A DNA stretch of 64,000 nucleotides, from positions 30,453,681 to 30,517,680 of the forward strand of contig ML662442.1 of the NCBI GenBank assembly GCA_007570785.1, read 5' to 3'. The DNA is from Antilocapra americana (Eukaryota > Chordata > Mammalia > Artiodactyla > Antilocapridae). The position numbers were made by a program, and so were the translations under genes. Positions 9,976 through 20,334 of the stretch are shown in pieces (the first letter of the stretch is position 1; each line of letters begins with the position of its first letter). A model generated the notes under the pieces. The model had not been told where the DNA came from. It worked only from the letters and a program-made list of their open reading frames with translations, and made no database searches.

Positions 9976-10352
9976 CAGGCTGAAGAATTGATGCTTTTGA
10001 ACTGTGGTGCTGGAGAGGACTCTCAAGAGTCCCTTGGACAGCAAGGAGATCAAGCTAGTCAATCTAAAGGAAACCAACTCTGAATATTCACTGGAAGGAC
10101 TGATGCTGGAGCTCCAATACTTTGGCCACCTGATGCAAAGAGCTGACTCATTAGAAAAGACCCTGATTTTGGGAAAGACTGAAGGCAGGAGGAGAAGGGG
10201 ACAACAGAAGATGAGATGGTTGGAAGGCATCATCTACTTAATGCACATGAGTTTGAGCAAACTCCAGGAGATAGTGAAGGACAGGGAAGCCTGGCATGCT
10301 GCAGTCCATGGAGTGGCAAAGAGTCAGATACTACTTAGCAACTGAACAACTA
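9976..10352 (+). mobile_element. BovB LINE 3' end, 5'-truncated
   Basis: Starts 'ctgaagaattgatgctttt' and continues through the C-terminal BovB coding region. On the plus strand a 113-codon frame reads through '[13 protein letters not shown]' to '[15 protein letters not shown]'. It ends with 'gagtggcaaagagtcagata' and the short BovB tail. A target-site duplication, 'caactaagca', lies at 9966-9975 and 10353-10362, which fixes both ends. Confidence 0.95.
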
Positions 10353-10606
10353 CAACTAAGCAAGATATTAATTCTATTTTTTCCTCTCCGAGACTGGACC
10401 TCAAAGCTACTTAACTTTTCCAGAAATAGTTGAAGGAGTGAAAGACAGGAGAGTCCACGATCCTATTCTGGAAGCAAACCTATGGGTCTCTAGGTTTAGC
10501 ATAGGGGTGAGGAGACCCAGTCATCACAATCCCCTCAGTACCTGAAAAGTCAGCTTCACATGAAGGAAAAACGACCTTGAAAATTTCACGGCAAGAATCA
10601 TCTAGA

Positions 10607-10752
10607 GGGATTTCCCTGGTGGTCCAGTGGCTAAGATTCCTTGCCTCCAATGCAGGGAGCCTGGGCTCGATTCCTGGTCAGGGAACTAGATCCCTCATGC
10701 TGCATGTGTGGCAACTAAGATCCAGTGCAACCAAATAAATAAATATTTTTTA
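10607..10752 (+). mobile_element. CHR-type SINE (short form)
   Basis: 'gggatttccctggtggtcca' head, B-box 'ggctcgattcctggtcagg', 'gggaactagatccc' and an 'aaataaataaat' tail. Plus orientation, full length. Confidence 0.9.
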
Positions 10753-10974
10753 AAAAGAGTAGCCCCAGAGTTTAGGGTATTCTTTTTGTTGTTAATGGTA
10801 GTGGTAGAAGTTTTGAGGGGAGATTGTGGGGAAGAGGTGGAATGGCTCAGAGCCATTCCTTTAGAAAATATTCATTAGAAGGCATGTCTTTTAACCTTGA
10901 AAGCAGCCTGTGAGTCTAAAAAAAATCTCTTGGATAGGAACCCAGGACACCAGCAAAGAATCTAGTGCTGATTA

Positions 10975-11085
10975 ATTCAAGCATTAAGCAAACATTAACT
11001 ACCCGACATGGTGCAGGCACTGATTCCACTGAATCATTTTCACACAATAGCTTGGAACCTCTATAAAAATAGAAGTTCTTAAACA
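10975..11085 (+). mobile_element. MIR SINE fragment
   Basis: 'aaacattaactacccgacat', 'ggtgcaggcactgattcc' and 'cacacaatagcttggaacc' follow the left half and core of MIR. Heavily diverged. Confidence 0.5.
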
Positions 11086-11221
11086 AATAATATTTGCAGT
11101 TTAACCCTAAAATGTTGATTTAAGAAATGAATTCTATTCAGTCTAAAAGGAATAGGACACAGATCATTCTCTTTCCCTCCCACCTTTGCTGATGACCAAG
11201 GCTGGGCAAAATAATGTTTTT

Positions 11222-11430
11222 TTTTTTCTTTTTCTTTACTTTATTGTGTTGGTTTCGCCATACAGTAACATGAAACCGCCATGGGTCTACACATGCTTCC
11301 CCTCCAGAACCCCCCTCCCTCCCCCCTCCCGACTCCCTCCCCCTGGGACATCCCGGTGTACCAGCCCTGAGCATCAACCCTGGGCTGGCGATTGATTTCA
11401 CATATGGTAATTAACATGTTTCAATGTCTT
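11222..11430 (-). mobile_element. Second (distal) L1 3' UTR with A-tail, part of the 11222-12429 insertion
   Basis: Minus-strand L1 3' end. The poly-T at 11219-11228 is the antisense A-tail, then 'ttggtttcgccatacagtaa', the antisense G-rich tract 11300-11345, and 'ctgggctggcgattgatttc'. Its sequence differs from the proximal 3' UTR (11433-11640), so it is another L1 subfamily or copy. It lies inside the same target-site duplication as the proximal part. Confidence 0.85.
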
Positions 11431-11432
11431 TC

Positions 11433-12429
11433 TTTCTTTTTTTTTTTTTTATTGTTTTTGCCATACATTGTCATGATATCACCATGGGTTTACATATGCT
11501 TCCCCTCCGGAGCCCCCCTCCCTCCTCCCTCCCCCGGGGAAATCTCGCTGTACCTGCCCCGAGCATCAATCCTGGGCTGGCGATTGATTAGACACATGAC
11601 AATTAACATGCTTCAATGCCCTTCTCCCATATCATCCCACCCTTGCCCTCTTCCACAAAATCCACGTGTCTGTTCTATACATCTGTGTTCCTTTTGCTGT
11701 CTCGCATGCAGGGTTCTCATTACCATCTTTCTAAATTCCATATATATGCGTTAGTATACTGTATTGTTGTTTTTCCTTCTGGCTTACTTCACTCTGGATA
11801 ATAGGCTCCAGTTCCGTCCACCTGAGTAGAACTGATTCAAATGAATTTTTTTTTAATGCTAAGTAATATTCCATTGTGTATATGTACCACAGCTTTCTTA
11901 TCCATTCGTCAGTTGATGGGCATCTAGGTTGCTTCCATGTCCTGGCTATTGTAAACAATGCCGCGATGAACATTGGGGTACACGTGGCTCTTTCAATTCT
12001 GGTTTCCTCGGTGTATATGCCCAGCAGTGGGATTGCTGGGTCAAATGCCAGGTCTATTTGCAGTTTTTTAAGGAATCTCCACACTGTTTTCCATAGTGGC
12101 TGTACTAGTTTGCATTCCCACCAACAGTGTAAGAGAGTTCCCTTTTCTCCACATCCTCCCCAGCATTTATTGCTTGTAGATTTTTGGATGGCAGCCATTC
12201 TGACTGGTGTAAAGTGGTACCTCATTGTGGTTTTGATCTGCATTTCTCTGATAATGAGTGATGTTGAGCATCTTTTCATGTGTTTGTTAGCCATTTTTAT
12301 GTCTTCTTTGGAGAAACATCTGTTAAGTTCTTTGGCCCACTTTTTGATTGGGTCTTTTATTTTTCTAGAATGGAGCTGTAGGAGTTGTTTGTATATTTTT
12401 GAGATTAATTGTTTGTCCGTTGCTTCATT
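11433..12429 (-). mobile_element. L1 with ORF2 C-terminus and 3' UTR, 5'-truncated
   Basis: The minus strand encodes about 230 codons of L1 ORF2p C-terminus, open from the truncation at about 12429 to the stop at 11731. The cysteine-rich CCHC-like knuckle is intact ([18 protein letters not shown]), followed by '[11 protein letters not shown]' and '[15 protein letters not shown]', typical of mammalian L1. The reverse transcriptase domain is absent through truncation. The 3' UTR and a poly-T run (11438-11450) follow. The duplication 'caaaataatgttttt' at 11207-11221 and 12430-12444 brackets this part together with 11222-11430. The open frame continues about 124 codons upstream into unrelated host DNA (to 12801), by chance. 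Confidence 0.95.
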
Positions 12430-12444
12430 CAAAATAATGTTTTT

Positions 12445-13051
12445 AAAAATGTTTAAAAAGCTTACAGAATTCAGATTTCTTTGCCTATGGGAAACAATAT
12501 TACATAACGAATTATTTTTTTCTGTATTCAGCATGAAATAGTAAATATTAGGGATGCCTTTTACCTCAATAATTGAAATGATACAAAAGCAGAATGAGTG
12601 TTGATGGCTGTAGCTATAAAAACATTCACTCAAAACCCATGGGACTGGATGCCTGATCCCCTGAGGCTGACTTAGAAACATTTCACAGGGGAAAATGTTA
12701 ATATTGGGGTTACAGGACAACTCCTGAAAAATATAGCAAACTGATACTGAGATTAGAACAAGGGAAGAATTGAATTCTTGAGCAGCAGAACTCACTGACA
12801 TAAAACTGGACAGTGGGTGTATATTTTGGAAGTCAGTGACATCTCAACAAGCAGGTATGATCATAAATGGTAAAGCTTCCTTGATAAAGAAAAACATCCT
12901 CAGGGTGTTGTAATAATGTAGCAAATCATCTTCCAAGAGAGTCAGTACAGATTTATTTAGCAAATAATTGGTTTCCTTAGCTGTTCAGGGCTCCCTGAGA
13001 GGCATGGGCTACATCTGGAAAATGGTGCTACGTACAAGGATATACTAATAC
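12445..13051. other. No feature recognised
   Basis: Holds the non-L1 start of the minus frame that ends in L1 ORF2 (12801-12430). That portion has no family resemblance. Otherwise AT-rich unassigned DNA. Confidence 0.4.
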
Positions 13052-13248
13052 AGTCTTCCCAGGTGACTCAGATGTTAAAGAATCTGCTGCAGTGCAGGAC
13101 ACCTGGGTTCAGTCCCTGGGTTGGGAAGATCCCATGGAGAAGGGAATGGCAGTATGCTGGCCCAGAAAATTCCATGGACAGAGGAGCCTGACGGGCTATA
13201 TAGTCCCTCGGGTTGCAAAGAGTCAGACACAACTGAACAACTAACACT
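13052..13248 (+). mobile_element. Bov-tA SINE
   Basis: 'agtcttcccaggtgactcag' head, B-box 'gggttcagtccctgggttgg', body 'gaagatcccatggagaaggg' and end 'gacacaactgaacaactaac'. Plus orientation, full length. A small insertion reads 'ggcagtatgctggccc' where the family has 'ggcaacccactccag'. Confidence 0.9.
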
Positions 13249-13442
13249 TGGGAATTCAGGTTGGATATAATAAAGAAAAAGCCTTGAATTTAGGAAAATA
13301 TGTGTTAAAAAAACATTGAGACCACAAGCTCAGTTGGAGTAGATGGGTGAAAAGTAAGGAGAGTTAGAAGTGAAAGTCAGCCTGTGAATCAACCAGGACA
13401 TGGAAAGACTCTCGTTTCAGAGCCGGCAGGAATTTGAAATGA

Positions 13443-13490
13443 GAATTTTACACTAATCGGTGTAAGGAATTTTACACTAATCGGTGTAAG
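13443..13490. repeat. Exact 24 bp tandem duplication with dyad symmetry
   Basis: The 24 bases at 13443-13466 are repeated exactly at 13467-13490. Each copy contains the inverted arms 'ttacac' and 'gtgtaa' around 'taatcg'. A recent local duplication is the simplest reading. Confidence 0.95.
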
Positions 13491-14149
13491 TCAGCCTGAT
13501 CTACCTAATTATTACACACCGGCTAGCTGATACAGGTGAGCCTCAGAGGATGGCTGATGCTTAAGGCACTTAAGATGTCCTCTTGCTTATTCTTAGTCCA
13601 TTTTTATCGTGTCTGTGACCATGAACACTTGTGTTGTGACATGTATCTACAACTCCACTTCTGTTTCCTTCAAATTCAGCATCTCTATGACTGTCCCTGG
13701 AAAGGACACAGTGGTTCTCCTCTTCAGATTTTCATTTCACCTCTGACTTCTGCTCCCCACGCCCTCCATACGTAGCTTCAGCCCAAGAGAAGGCCGATGC
13801 TGCTGCCTGTTTTGGCCACACCCACCCCCAAGATATCCAACCACAGCTCAGTTTTAAAGAGATTAAGTGACAAGTGTGAGTTTGGGTATCAAAATCTGAA
13901 TACTACACAAAATACAATTTTGATATTTACCAATTCTCATTTTCAAAATGTTACCATGGTTAATACATCCTGGCATCTTTTGCAGATTTCTTGTACATTT
14001 AGGACCCACCATTTCTCATAGGCCATTAAGAGCTCAAATTAAGAGGAATTTCCATGAATTCCTCCTAAACTACTCCAACTCACAGAGTACATTCCCACCC
14101 TGAATCCTGACAGCCCTCAATCCATAGTGCATGTTTTGGGATCTTCATA
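13491..14149. other. No feature recognised
   Basis: Two plus frames of 79 and 74 codons (13536-13775, 13797-14021) are Cys/His/Phe-rich and show no domain. I see no splice context or Kozak support worth claiming. Confidence 0.35.
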
Positions 14150-14232
14150 ATAGAAGGTAACATTTACTGAGCATCCACACTGTATTAATGTGTTGTATAC
14201 AATGCTTTATATCTTGATCCTGTACCCACAAG
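14150..14232 (+). mobile_element. MIR SINE, left part
   Basis: 'gtaacatttactgagcatcc' then 'acaatgctttatatcttgatcc' are the MIR left end and core. The element is cut by the Bov-tA at 14233 and resumes near 14512. Confidence 0.65.
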
Positions 14233-14455
14233 GGGCTTTCCTGATGGCTCAGCGGGTAAAGAATCTGCCTGCAATGCAAGAAACACAGAAGATGCGGGTT
14301 TGAGCCCAGGGTTAGGAAGATCCCCTGGAGAAGGAAATGGCAACCCACTTCAGTACTCTTGCCCAGTAAATCCCATGGACAGAGGAGCCTGGCGGGCTAC
14401 AGGTCATGGGGTCACAAAGAGTCGGACATGACTGTGGCTTAGTATGCATGCACAT
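14233..14455 (+). mobile_element. Bov-tA SINE
   Basis: 'ggggctttcctgatggctca' head with A-box, B-box 'gcgggtttgagcccaggg', body 'gaaatggcaacccacttcag' and end 'cggacatgactgtggcttag' with a 'tatgcatgcaca' tail. It sits inside a MIR. Confidence 0.9.
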
Positions 14456-14462
14456 ATGTCGC

Positions 14463-14518
14463 TTGGTTAGTAGTATTACAGTTACATGGTAGTAGTATTA
14501 CATGGTTAGTAGTATTAT
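14463..14518. repeat. Imperfect short tandem array, three units
   Basis: Three copies of 'ttagtagtatta'-like text, separated by 'cagttacatgg' and 'catgg', just 3' of the SINE. Probably expansion of the target or tail sequence after insertion. Confidence 0.75.
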
Positions 14519-14610
14519 GTCCATTTCACAAGTGAAGTAAATGAAACTCAGAGCTCAACTCTCTTAGTTAATAAACGTTGATTCAAAGCATGCCCATTTT
14601 CCACTAAGTA
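14512..14610 (+). mobile_element. MIR SINE, right part
   Basis: 'gtccatttcacaagtgaagt', 'aaatgaaactcagagctcaa' and 'ctctcttagttaata' continue the MIR split by the SINE. Confidence 0.65.
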
Positions 14611-14955
14611 GCAATATCAGTCTTATTCTGTAGTCATTTTTGACTTATAAGTCTAGACTGTAAATTGCTCTTGTTCTCATTTCATGTAACACCCAACACA
14701 GTGTTAGGTGTATTGTGGATGCCTATCTATTTATATACAAAATATATAATGTGACTGGAAAATCTCTACGTAAGTGCAAGACAACTAATACGATTTAATT
14801 TCACTTCGATGTTCAAATAGTTGGATGGATTTACATACGAACAATATAATAAACAAAGACTACAGGATGATGAAACAACAAGATCAGTCAATTCAAAGAG
14901 AAAAAAATAGCAGAGTGGTTCTAAGACATCACATGAATCAAAGATGGTCCTGTTT
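14611..14955. other. Mostly unassigned; possible L2 tail at 14,640-14,730
   Basis: 'ctagactgtaaattgctctt' followed by 'acacccaacacagtgttagg' faintly resembles an L2 3' end. The rest is unassigned. Confidence 0.3.
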
Positions 14956-15597
14956 TGTAATACTTGTTCATTTGTTTTAGAGCCAACATGTAAGTGAATA
15001 CACAAAACTTGCCTTTCTCTGACGTATTTCACTTAGTATGATACCCTCCAGGTCCATCCATGTTGTTGCAAATAGCAAGATTTTTTTTCTCTATTATGGC
15101 TAAGATTCCATTGTGTGTGAATATATACCACATCTTTATCATTCATCTGTTGATGGACACTTAGGGTGCTCCCAAATCTTAGCTACTATAAATAATGCTG
15201 CCAAGAGCATCAGGGTGTATGAATCTCTTTAAATTAGTGTTCTCATTTTCTTCAGCTATGTAGCCAGGAGTGAAATTGCTAGATTGTATGCTATTTCTAT
15301 TTTCAGTCTTTTGAGGAACCTCCATGCTGTTTTTCCAGATTGGCTGCACCAATTTACACAAACAGTGCAAGAGAGTTCCTTTTCTCCACATCCTCATTAA
15401 CACTTGTTACTTCTTGTCTTTCTGATGGTAGTCTGGCAGATGTGAGGTGATCCCTCACTGCGGTTTTGATTTCCATCTCCCTGATGATCAGTGATGTTGA
15501 GCATCTTTTCACGTGTCTGTTGGCCATCCGTATTTCTTCTCTGGAAAAATCCTATCCAGGTTTTCTGTTGGATTATCTGTTATTGCTAGAGTTTTGC
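14956..15597 (-). mobile_element. Old L1 ORF2 segment, inverted 5' part of a twin-primed L1
   Basis: The minus strand reads degraded L1 ORF2 C-terminus. The frame 15403-15179 keeps 'KGTLLHC' and 'LVQPIWK', but frameshifts and stops break the rest. On the plus strand it shows 'ccatccatgttgttgcaaat', 'tcatctgttgatggacact' and 'gtgatgttgagcatctttt'. The same element's 3' UTR follows at once on the plus strand. Confidence 0.85.
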
Positions 15598-15890
15598 TTT
15601 GTCTTTTTCATAATGAGTAGTGCAAAACAGAAACAGACTCACAGATACAGAGAACAACAGTAGTCAGTAGTTGCCAGAGGTAAGGGAGATGAAGGGAATT
15701 AGGAGGTACATGATTCCAATTATAAATAAATACTACAGGGCTATAAAGTACAGCACAGAGAATATATTCAATAATATTATAATAAGTTTGTATGGTGTGT
15801 CATCTATAAAAGTATCAAATCATTATGCTGTACCCCTGAAACTAATATAATATTATGTCAACATTACTTCAGTTTAAAAAAATACTGACT
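15598..15890 (+). mobile_element. Old L1 3' UTR, forward part of the same element
   Basis: 'acagactcacagatacagag', 'ggctataaagtacagcacag', 'tatgctgtacccctgaaact' and 'aatattatgtcaacattact' followed by an A-rich end match the 3' end of L1MA-like elements. With 14956-15597 it forms a 5'-inverted L1. Confidence 0.85.
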
Positions 15891-17243
15891 TTGTGAGATT
15901 TTCTCATCTCAGCTGCCTATGCTGAACCTGGTTTCCTAATTGCATCTCTCCTGAGCATTAACGTAGCCTCACAGAAGGTATGGGAGGTACTGAAAAGGAG
16001 AAATACACCTTCTTATTTACAGCCATATCCACCCCAGAAAATAATTACACAAATTTACTTTTAAAACACCTTTATTGATTTGGCTGACTTGAAAATATTA
16101 TGCTTTTCCTTTACTCAGGGTAAAGGAAATATGCCTCCTCTGGGGGAAATTCAGGCTAAATAGAAATTATGACATCTTACCCCATCTGACCTTGTAATTC
16201 ATACACTACAGATCAATGTTTAAAGGCCTGCTGCCCAGTCCCCAAGAATGTCATATACACAGAAAGCTGGCACCTGGATAAGCTTCAAAGTCCCCACATG
16301 GGCACTGGGGTGAGCTCATCACATCAGGCTAAAAACCAGCCTTTGTTCACTGTGTCACATCTTGCCTTAGTAGGAGATGGCCTCCTCACAATCACTTCCA
16401 TTCATGAGGGGAGAGCGCTAGGGTCCACGCTGAACAGCTCTTCATTGAGCTGCAGAAAATGGGGAAATAGCTGCCGTGTTTTCCCAGTGATGTTATTAAT
16501 ATTTAAGTGCTGTTTTCCGGGGGGCTAGGGGGAGGCATAAGAACCCAGCTCTAAGAAGGCTCTGACCTGTTTTCATGATTAATGCTGCAGCAATGAACTA
16601 ATTGCTCAAAAAGAAAAAAAAAAAATCACATCCATAGAAATTCCAAGTAACCACTAGAGAAGGCAAAAGATATGCCTTGTAAAACTTGAAGCTACTGCTG
16701 AGGATGACCTAAGATTTAGATTTTAGCAGAGAGCTTAATAGTTTGTAGTATTACAGAAGCACTTATTTCTATTTGGGTGGTTGAACATGTTATTAATGAA
16801 CGATGAAGTAATAACACCGGTAAAACAGCATGAGTCTTTAGATGGAGACCTCTCACTGTATCTCTCCATTCTCACTGAATCACAGAAAGCAAATAAAGTG
16901 ACACATAATCTCACTTCAGGGAGGTTAAGTGATGTGCCAGGAACCGCTTAGGAAGTTGGCAAATAAAGATATGGACAGAAGCAGCAAGCTTCTTTGATAA
17001 CTCAGGGTCCACACACCAAACTTGGCATCTCAGCCTAGGTTTCGTAGTCAGGACTAAACTGGCAACAGCTTGCTAATCCTTCCTGCGCTACCACCGTGAA
17101 GACTCTCATACTTATGTATCCAAAGGGTCCTTTTCTTCCCTTTAGCTTACTTTGTTTTCTTACAATCATTTATTGCCCCCACATACTGTCTCCTGTGATA
17201 GCTCCAAGCTCAGAGCAAAGATCAATGAAATGACAGTTGCTAA
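15891..17243. other. 1.35 kb without a recognised repeat; candidate conserved non-coding block
   Basis: No named repeat. The part 16,160-16,620 has more balanced composition than its AT-rich neighbours and includes homeodomain-like cores ('gattaatgc', 'ctaattgc') next to a 'gctgcagcaatgaac' tract. A 76-codon plus frame (16298-16528) has no family signal. Regulatory function is only a guess from composition. Confidence 0.3.
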
Positions 17244-17442
17244 TGTAGCTCTAGTAAGAACCTGCCAGCCAATGCAGGAGACATAAAGAGACGTGAGTTC
17301 AACCCCTGGGTGGGAAAGGTCCCTTGGAAGAGGGCGTGGCAACTCACTCCAGTATTCTTGCCTGGACAATCCCATGGACAAGCTACAGTTCAAGGGGTCA
17401 CAAAGAAGACACGACTGAAGCGACTTAGCATGCACACACAAG
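17244..17442 (+). mobile_element. Bov-tA SINE, head slightly truncated
   Basis: 'gctctagtaagaacctgcca', B-box 'gagttcaacccctgggtgg', 'gggcgtggcaactcactcc' and end 'cacgactgaagcgacttagc' with a 'atgcacacaca' tail. The first bases of the head are missing or mutated, and a few bases are deleted where the family reads 'gacagaggagcctggcgggc'. Confidence 0.9.
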
Positions 17443-17814
17443 TTTATTAAAAAGCAAGTATCACAAGTCTCATTAAATAAATCAGCATACATTTTCCTTT
17501 TCCCTCTCCTTTTGCCTCCTGCTTCTCCCTCTCCATCTTGGTCACTGATGTTTCAAGTAATAGAGCATCAGTTTTGATAATGTTAAGACATTTAAAACAG
17601 ATGCTTTAATCCTTTCTTTCTGGATTCCTTTCTTTTTCTTAAAAGTCTATGCAACTTTTGTTAACAACATTAAAATTAGGATTATGATACATATAAGGTG
17701 TTCATTTTGAAAATTCAGAGTACTTTTTTTTCTCTTTCTGATGGGCCTAGAAGAAGCAGAGACAAAGATGTATGATATCTCTCACCCCTCCACCCAGTGC
17801 TTTTTCCTCTCTAT
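17443..17814. other. No feature recognised
   Basis: Pyrimidine-rich tracts at 17,495-17,540 and 17,610-17,640. No repeat or gene supported. Confidence 0.4.
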
Positions 17815-18050
17815 TAGAGTTTCTCAACCACAGCACTATGTTTATTTCGGACCAGGTAGTTCCATGTTGCATAGGCCGTCCTGTGCATTGTAGGGTTTTT
17901 CTCATCATCCCCTAGGTGCTACCCACTAGGTGCCAACAGCAATCCCTACCCCTCAGGTTGGACCAACCAAAAATGTCTCCAGTCCTCAAATGTCCCCCTC
18001 AGGGGTGGGGTTCGGGAGGGCAGAATTAGCCTCAGTGGAGAAGCATTCAT
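17815..18050 (+). mobile_element. MER5A-like DNA transposon (hAT-Charlie, non-autonomous)
   Basis: 'gagtttctcaaccacagcac' at the left, then 'ctgtcc'-type core seen as 'gccgtcctgtgcattgtagg', 'ctacccactaggtgccaaca', 'ccaaaaatgtctccagtcc' and 'cagtggagaag' at the right, the complement of the left end. Nearly full length. It carries no transposase, as is normal for MER5A. Confidence 0.8.
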
Positions 18051-19324
18051 CTAAAGACATTGCCTGGTTGTCTGAGTGTTTGTATGAGTTGGAGAGGAAA
18101 GGAAGTTATTTTGAGTTTTTGTGCATGTCACAGGTATGGATGGTTGAAACTGGGAGTTGGTAAGGTGAGAGATTATTTTTTTAATAATATCTACTCACCT
18201 TACATTGGCCTTGAGAGAATCAGTATGAACACCATAATACTGGTTAAAGAATTTTGAGTTTCTTGGGGAGAAAATAAAACAATAATAAAAAGCACTGAGG
18301 AGTAACATTTTCTACCCAAGTCCATTTTATGAATGGACTGAGTCTAACAGAACCATATGCTTCTTCTACCTCTTGCATGTGTTAATAAGCCAGCATTTTT
18401 TGGCATCTACTTACTGACAGGGCCTAATCAAACAGTGAAAAAAAAATTAAGGATAAGAGTACATTGTTGGAATACAATAAGCCACTTTTATTTTTCCTTA
18501 TCTTTATCACAAGGCTGTATTCATCAGCTCTAGAAATATATTCAAGAGTATTTTATAAACAACTAATTAATCCTTGCAGCACATTAATATTGAAAGAATC
18601 AGTATCATCTTTACTGAAGAGGCAGATGTGAAAGCAAGTGGCATTACCATTCTGAAAAAATACAAACTAATAAGAGGCTCTTGAAAAGATTTGTGTCAAG
18701 ACATCAGTAAATCGTGGATTCATTATTGGGTCCAGAATATAGAAAACTTCTTGGACCATAAAGAAAAATGTGTTGTGTCAGATTCCAGAATTTTAGCACA
18801 CTGAACACTAACCTTCTATTTGCTAGCAAAATTAAATTAGTTAGGGAGGATATTTTCTAGTCAATTCCCACTTATACATATGTATCTTATTTTTAAAAGA
18901 ATCCCAAATGACAATAAAAGTATCACATATACAGGTGGTTTCCATCTTCAGAGGTCAGCTGTAAACTAAGCAGTCAATAAATTTCCAGGTGGTAACTTTC
19001 CTAGCATGCAAATTTCCTTCTAACTAGAACCACAAAATTCCTTTATCTGGAAGCCAGATGCCTGAGACTAGGAAAATTTACTCTTGAAGAGGCATAGGTG
19101 GAACATAAATCTAAGAGAAAATATCTGAAAATACAATTGGACAGATTTGGACAAAAAAAATCTTTAAAGAAAATGAGAATAAAATTTATACTAAGGAGCT
19201 GAGGTTGTCATTTTGAAAGTCATTTTACTGAATGAATAATTATATGCACATAAGAAAATGGCAACAAAGGACAGAAGAGTAGAGGGTGTTAATGTATTTT
19301 ATGGAGCTGTAGTCAAAAGATGAT
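18051..19324. other. 1.27 kb without a recognised feature
   Basis: AT-rich. Frames of 77 and 65 codons near 17,930-18,257 overlap MER5A and run out beyond it, so they are treated as chance. No repeat boundaries seen. Confidence 0.4.
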
Positions 19325-19405
19325 TGGACTTAGAGGATTCAAATCACTGTCTTGCCTCTAATTAGCTCTGTGACCCTGGGCAAAATGGCCCAATTGCATT
19401 AGTGT
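19325..19405 (-). mobile_element. MIR SINE fragment
   Basis: Plus-strand text 'gattcaaatcactgtcttgc' and 'ctctgtgaccctgggcaaaa' is the antisense of the MIR right arm. Confidence 0.6.
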
Positions 19406-19734
19406 GGGGCACAAAAATGCTAAGAAGAGCAGATAAGAGATTTTGAGTTTCTTCATGCCTACTTTATTTTTCAAATCAATTTCACTTAGCTGTCTCCAGA
19501 TTCATAAAGAGGGAGATATGTGACAAGGCTGGATGAGTTGGCACTCTGGAATTTCATTACTAATGCAACTCCGCCCACAGCCTGATCTCAGGTATCTTTC
19601 ATTCCTTGATGGGCTATCATTTCAGCACTGTCTGGACAATAAACAGAAAGTCTAATTTTAGAGAATAAAAGAATAAAATAATCTTTAGGATCTCTTCAGC
19701 CTGTCTAATCTCTCAATCCCCTCCCCTTGGAGGC

Positions 19735-19835
19735 AGGAGAGAGGTCTGTTTTGTTCTCTGTCATATCCTGAGCATGAGCACCGAGCCTGGCACACGATAG
19801 GCACTCAGAAAATATTTGTAGAATAAATGGACAAT
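19735..19835 (+). mobile_element. L2 LINE 3' end
   Basis: 'gagcaccgagcctggcacac' then 'gataggcactcagaaaatat' and 'ttgtagaataaatgg' match the last part of L2. Confidence 0.65.
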
Positions 19836-19905
19836 TCTGTGCTTTACATTCAACACAATACATCTCTTTAACTTGATTCGTTGGCTGTTAAGTGACTATA
19901 CCTAT

Positions 19906-20130
19906 TCGTTGTCATTACTTAGTTGCTCAGTCATGTACGACTCTTTTGCAGCCCCATGGACTATAGCCCACCAGGCTCCTCTGACCACAGGATTCTCCAG
20001 GCAAGAATACTAGAGTGGGTTGCCATTTCCTTCTCCAGGGGATCTTCACAACCCAGAGACTGAAGGGACCTGAGTCCCTTGCATCTCCTGCATTGCAGGG
20101 GGAATCTTAACTGCTGAGCCACCAAGGAAG
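19906..20130 (-). mobile_element. Bov-tA SINE
   Basis: Antisense copy: 'agttgctcagtcatgtacga', 'ggcaagaatactagagtggg', antisense B-box region and 'gctgagccaccaaggaagc' at the right. A 21 bp flanking duplication with three mismatches lies at 19885-19905 and 20131-20151 ('ctgttaa...tacctat'), marking an old insertion. A small duplicated 'gaagggacctgagtccc' segment is unlike the family. Confidence 0.9.
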
Positions 20131-20204
20131 CTGTTAAATAACTGTACCTATAGGAAATGATAAATGGCACTTCAGCACAGCACGTAAGTGCCATGACAAC
20201 ACAT

Positions 20205-20323
20205 TTTTTTTTTTTTTGGACACATAGGTGGCAGGCATGTAGGATCTTAGTTCCCCGACCAGGGTTCAAACCCATGCCTCCTGCATTACAAGCACGGCGT
20301 CTTGACCACTGCCGGAGAAGTCC
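20205..20323 (-). mobile_element. CHR-type SINE (short form)
   Basis: Poly-T at 20204-20218 (antisense A-tail), 'ggatcttagttccccgacca', 'gggttcaaacccatgcctcc' and 'ccactgccggagaagtcc'. The target-site duplication 'tgacaacacat' lies at 20194-20204 and 20324-20334. Confidence 0.95.
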
Positions 20324-20334
20324 TGACAACACAT

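Noticed and set aside
10004..10345. 113-codon plus frame that could be called a gene
   Set aside because: It is the C-terminal coding end of a 5'-truncated BovB bounded by a target-site duplication.
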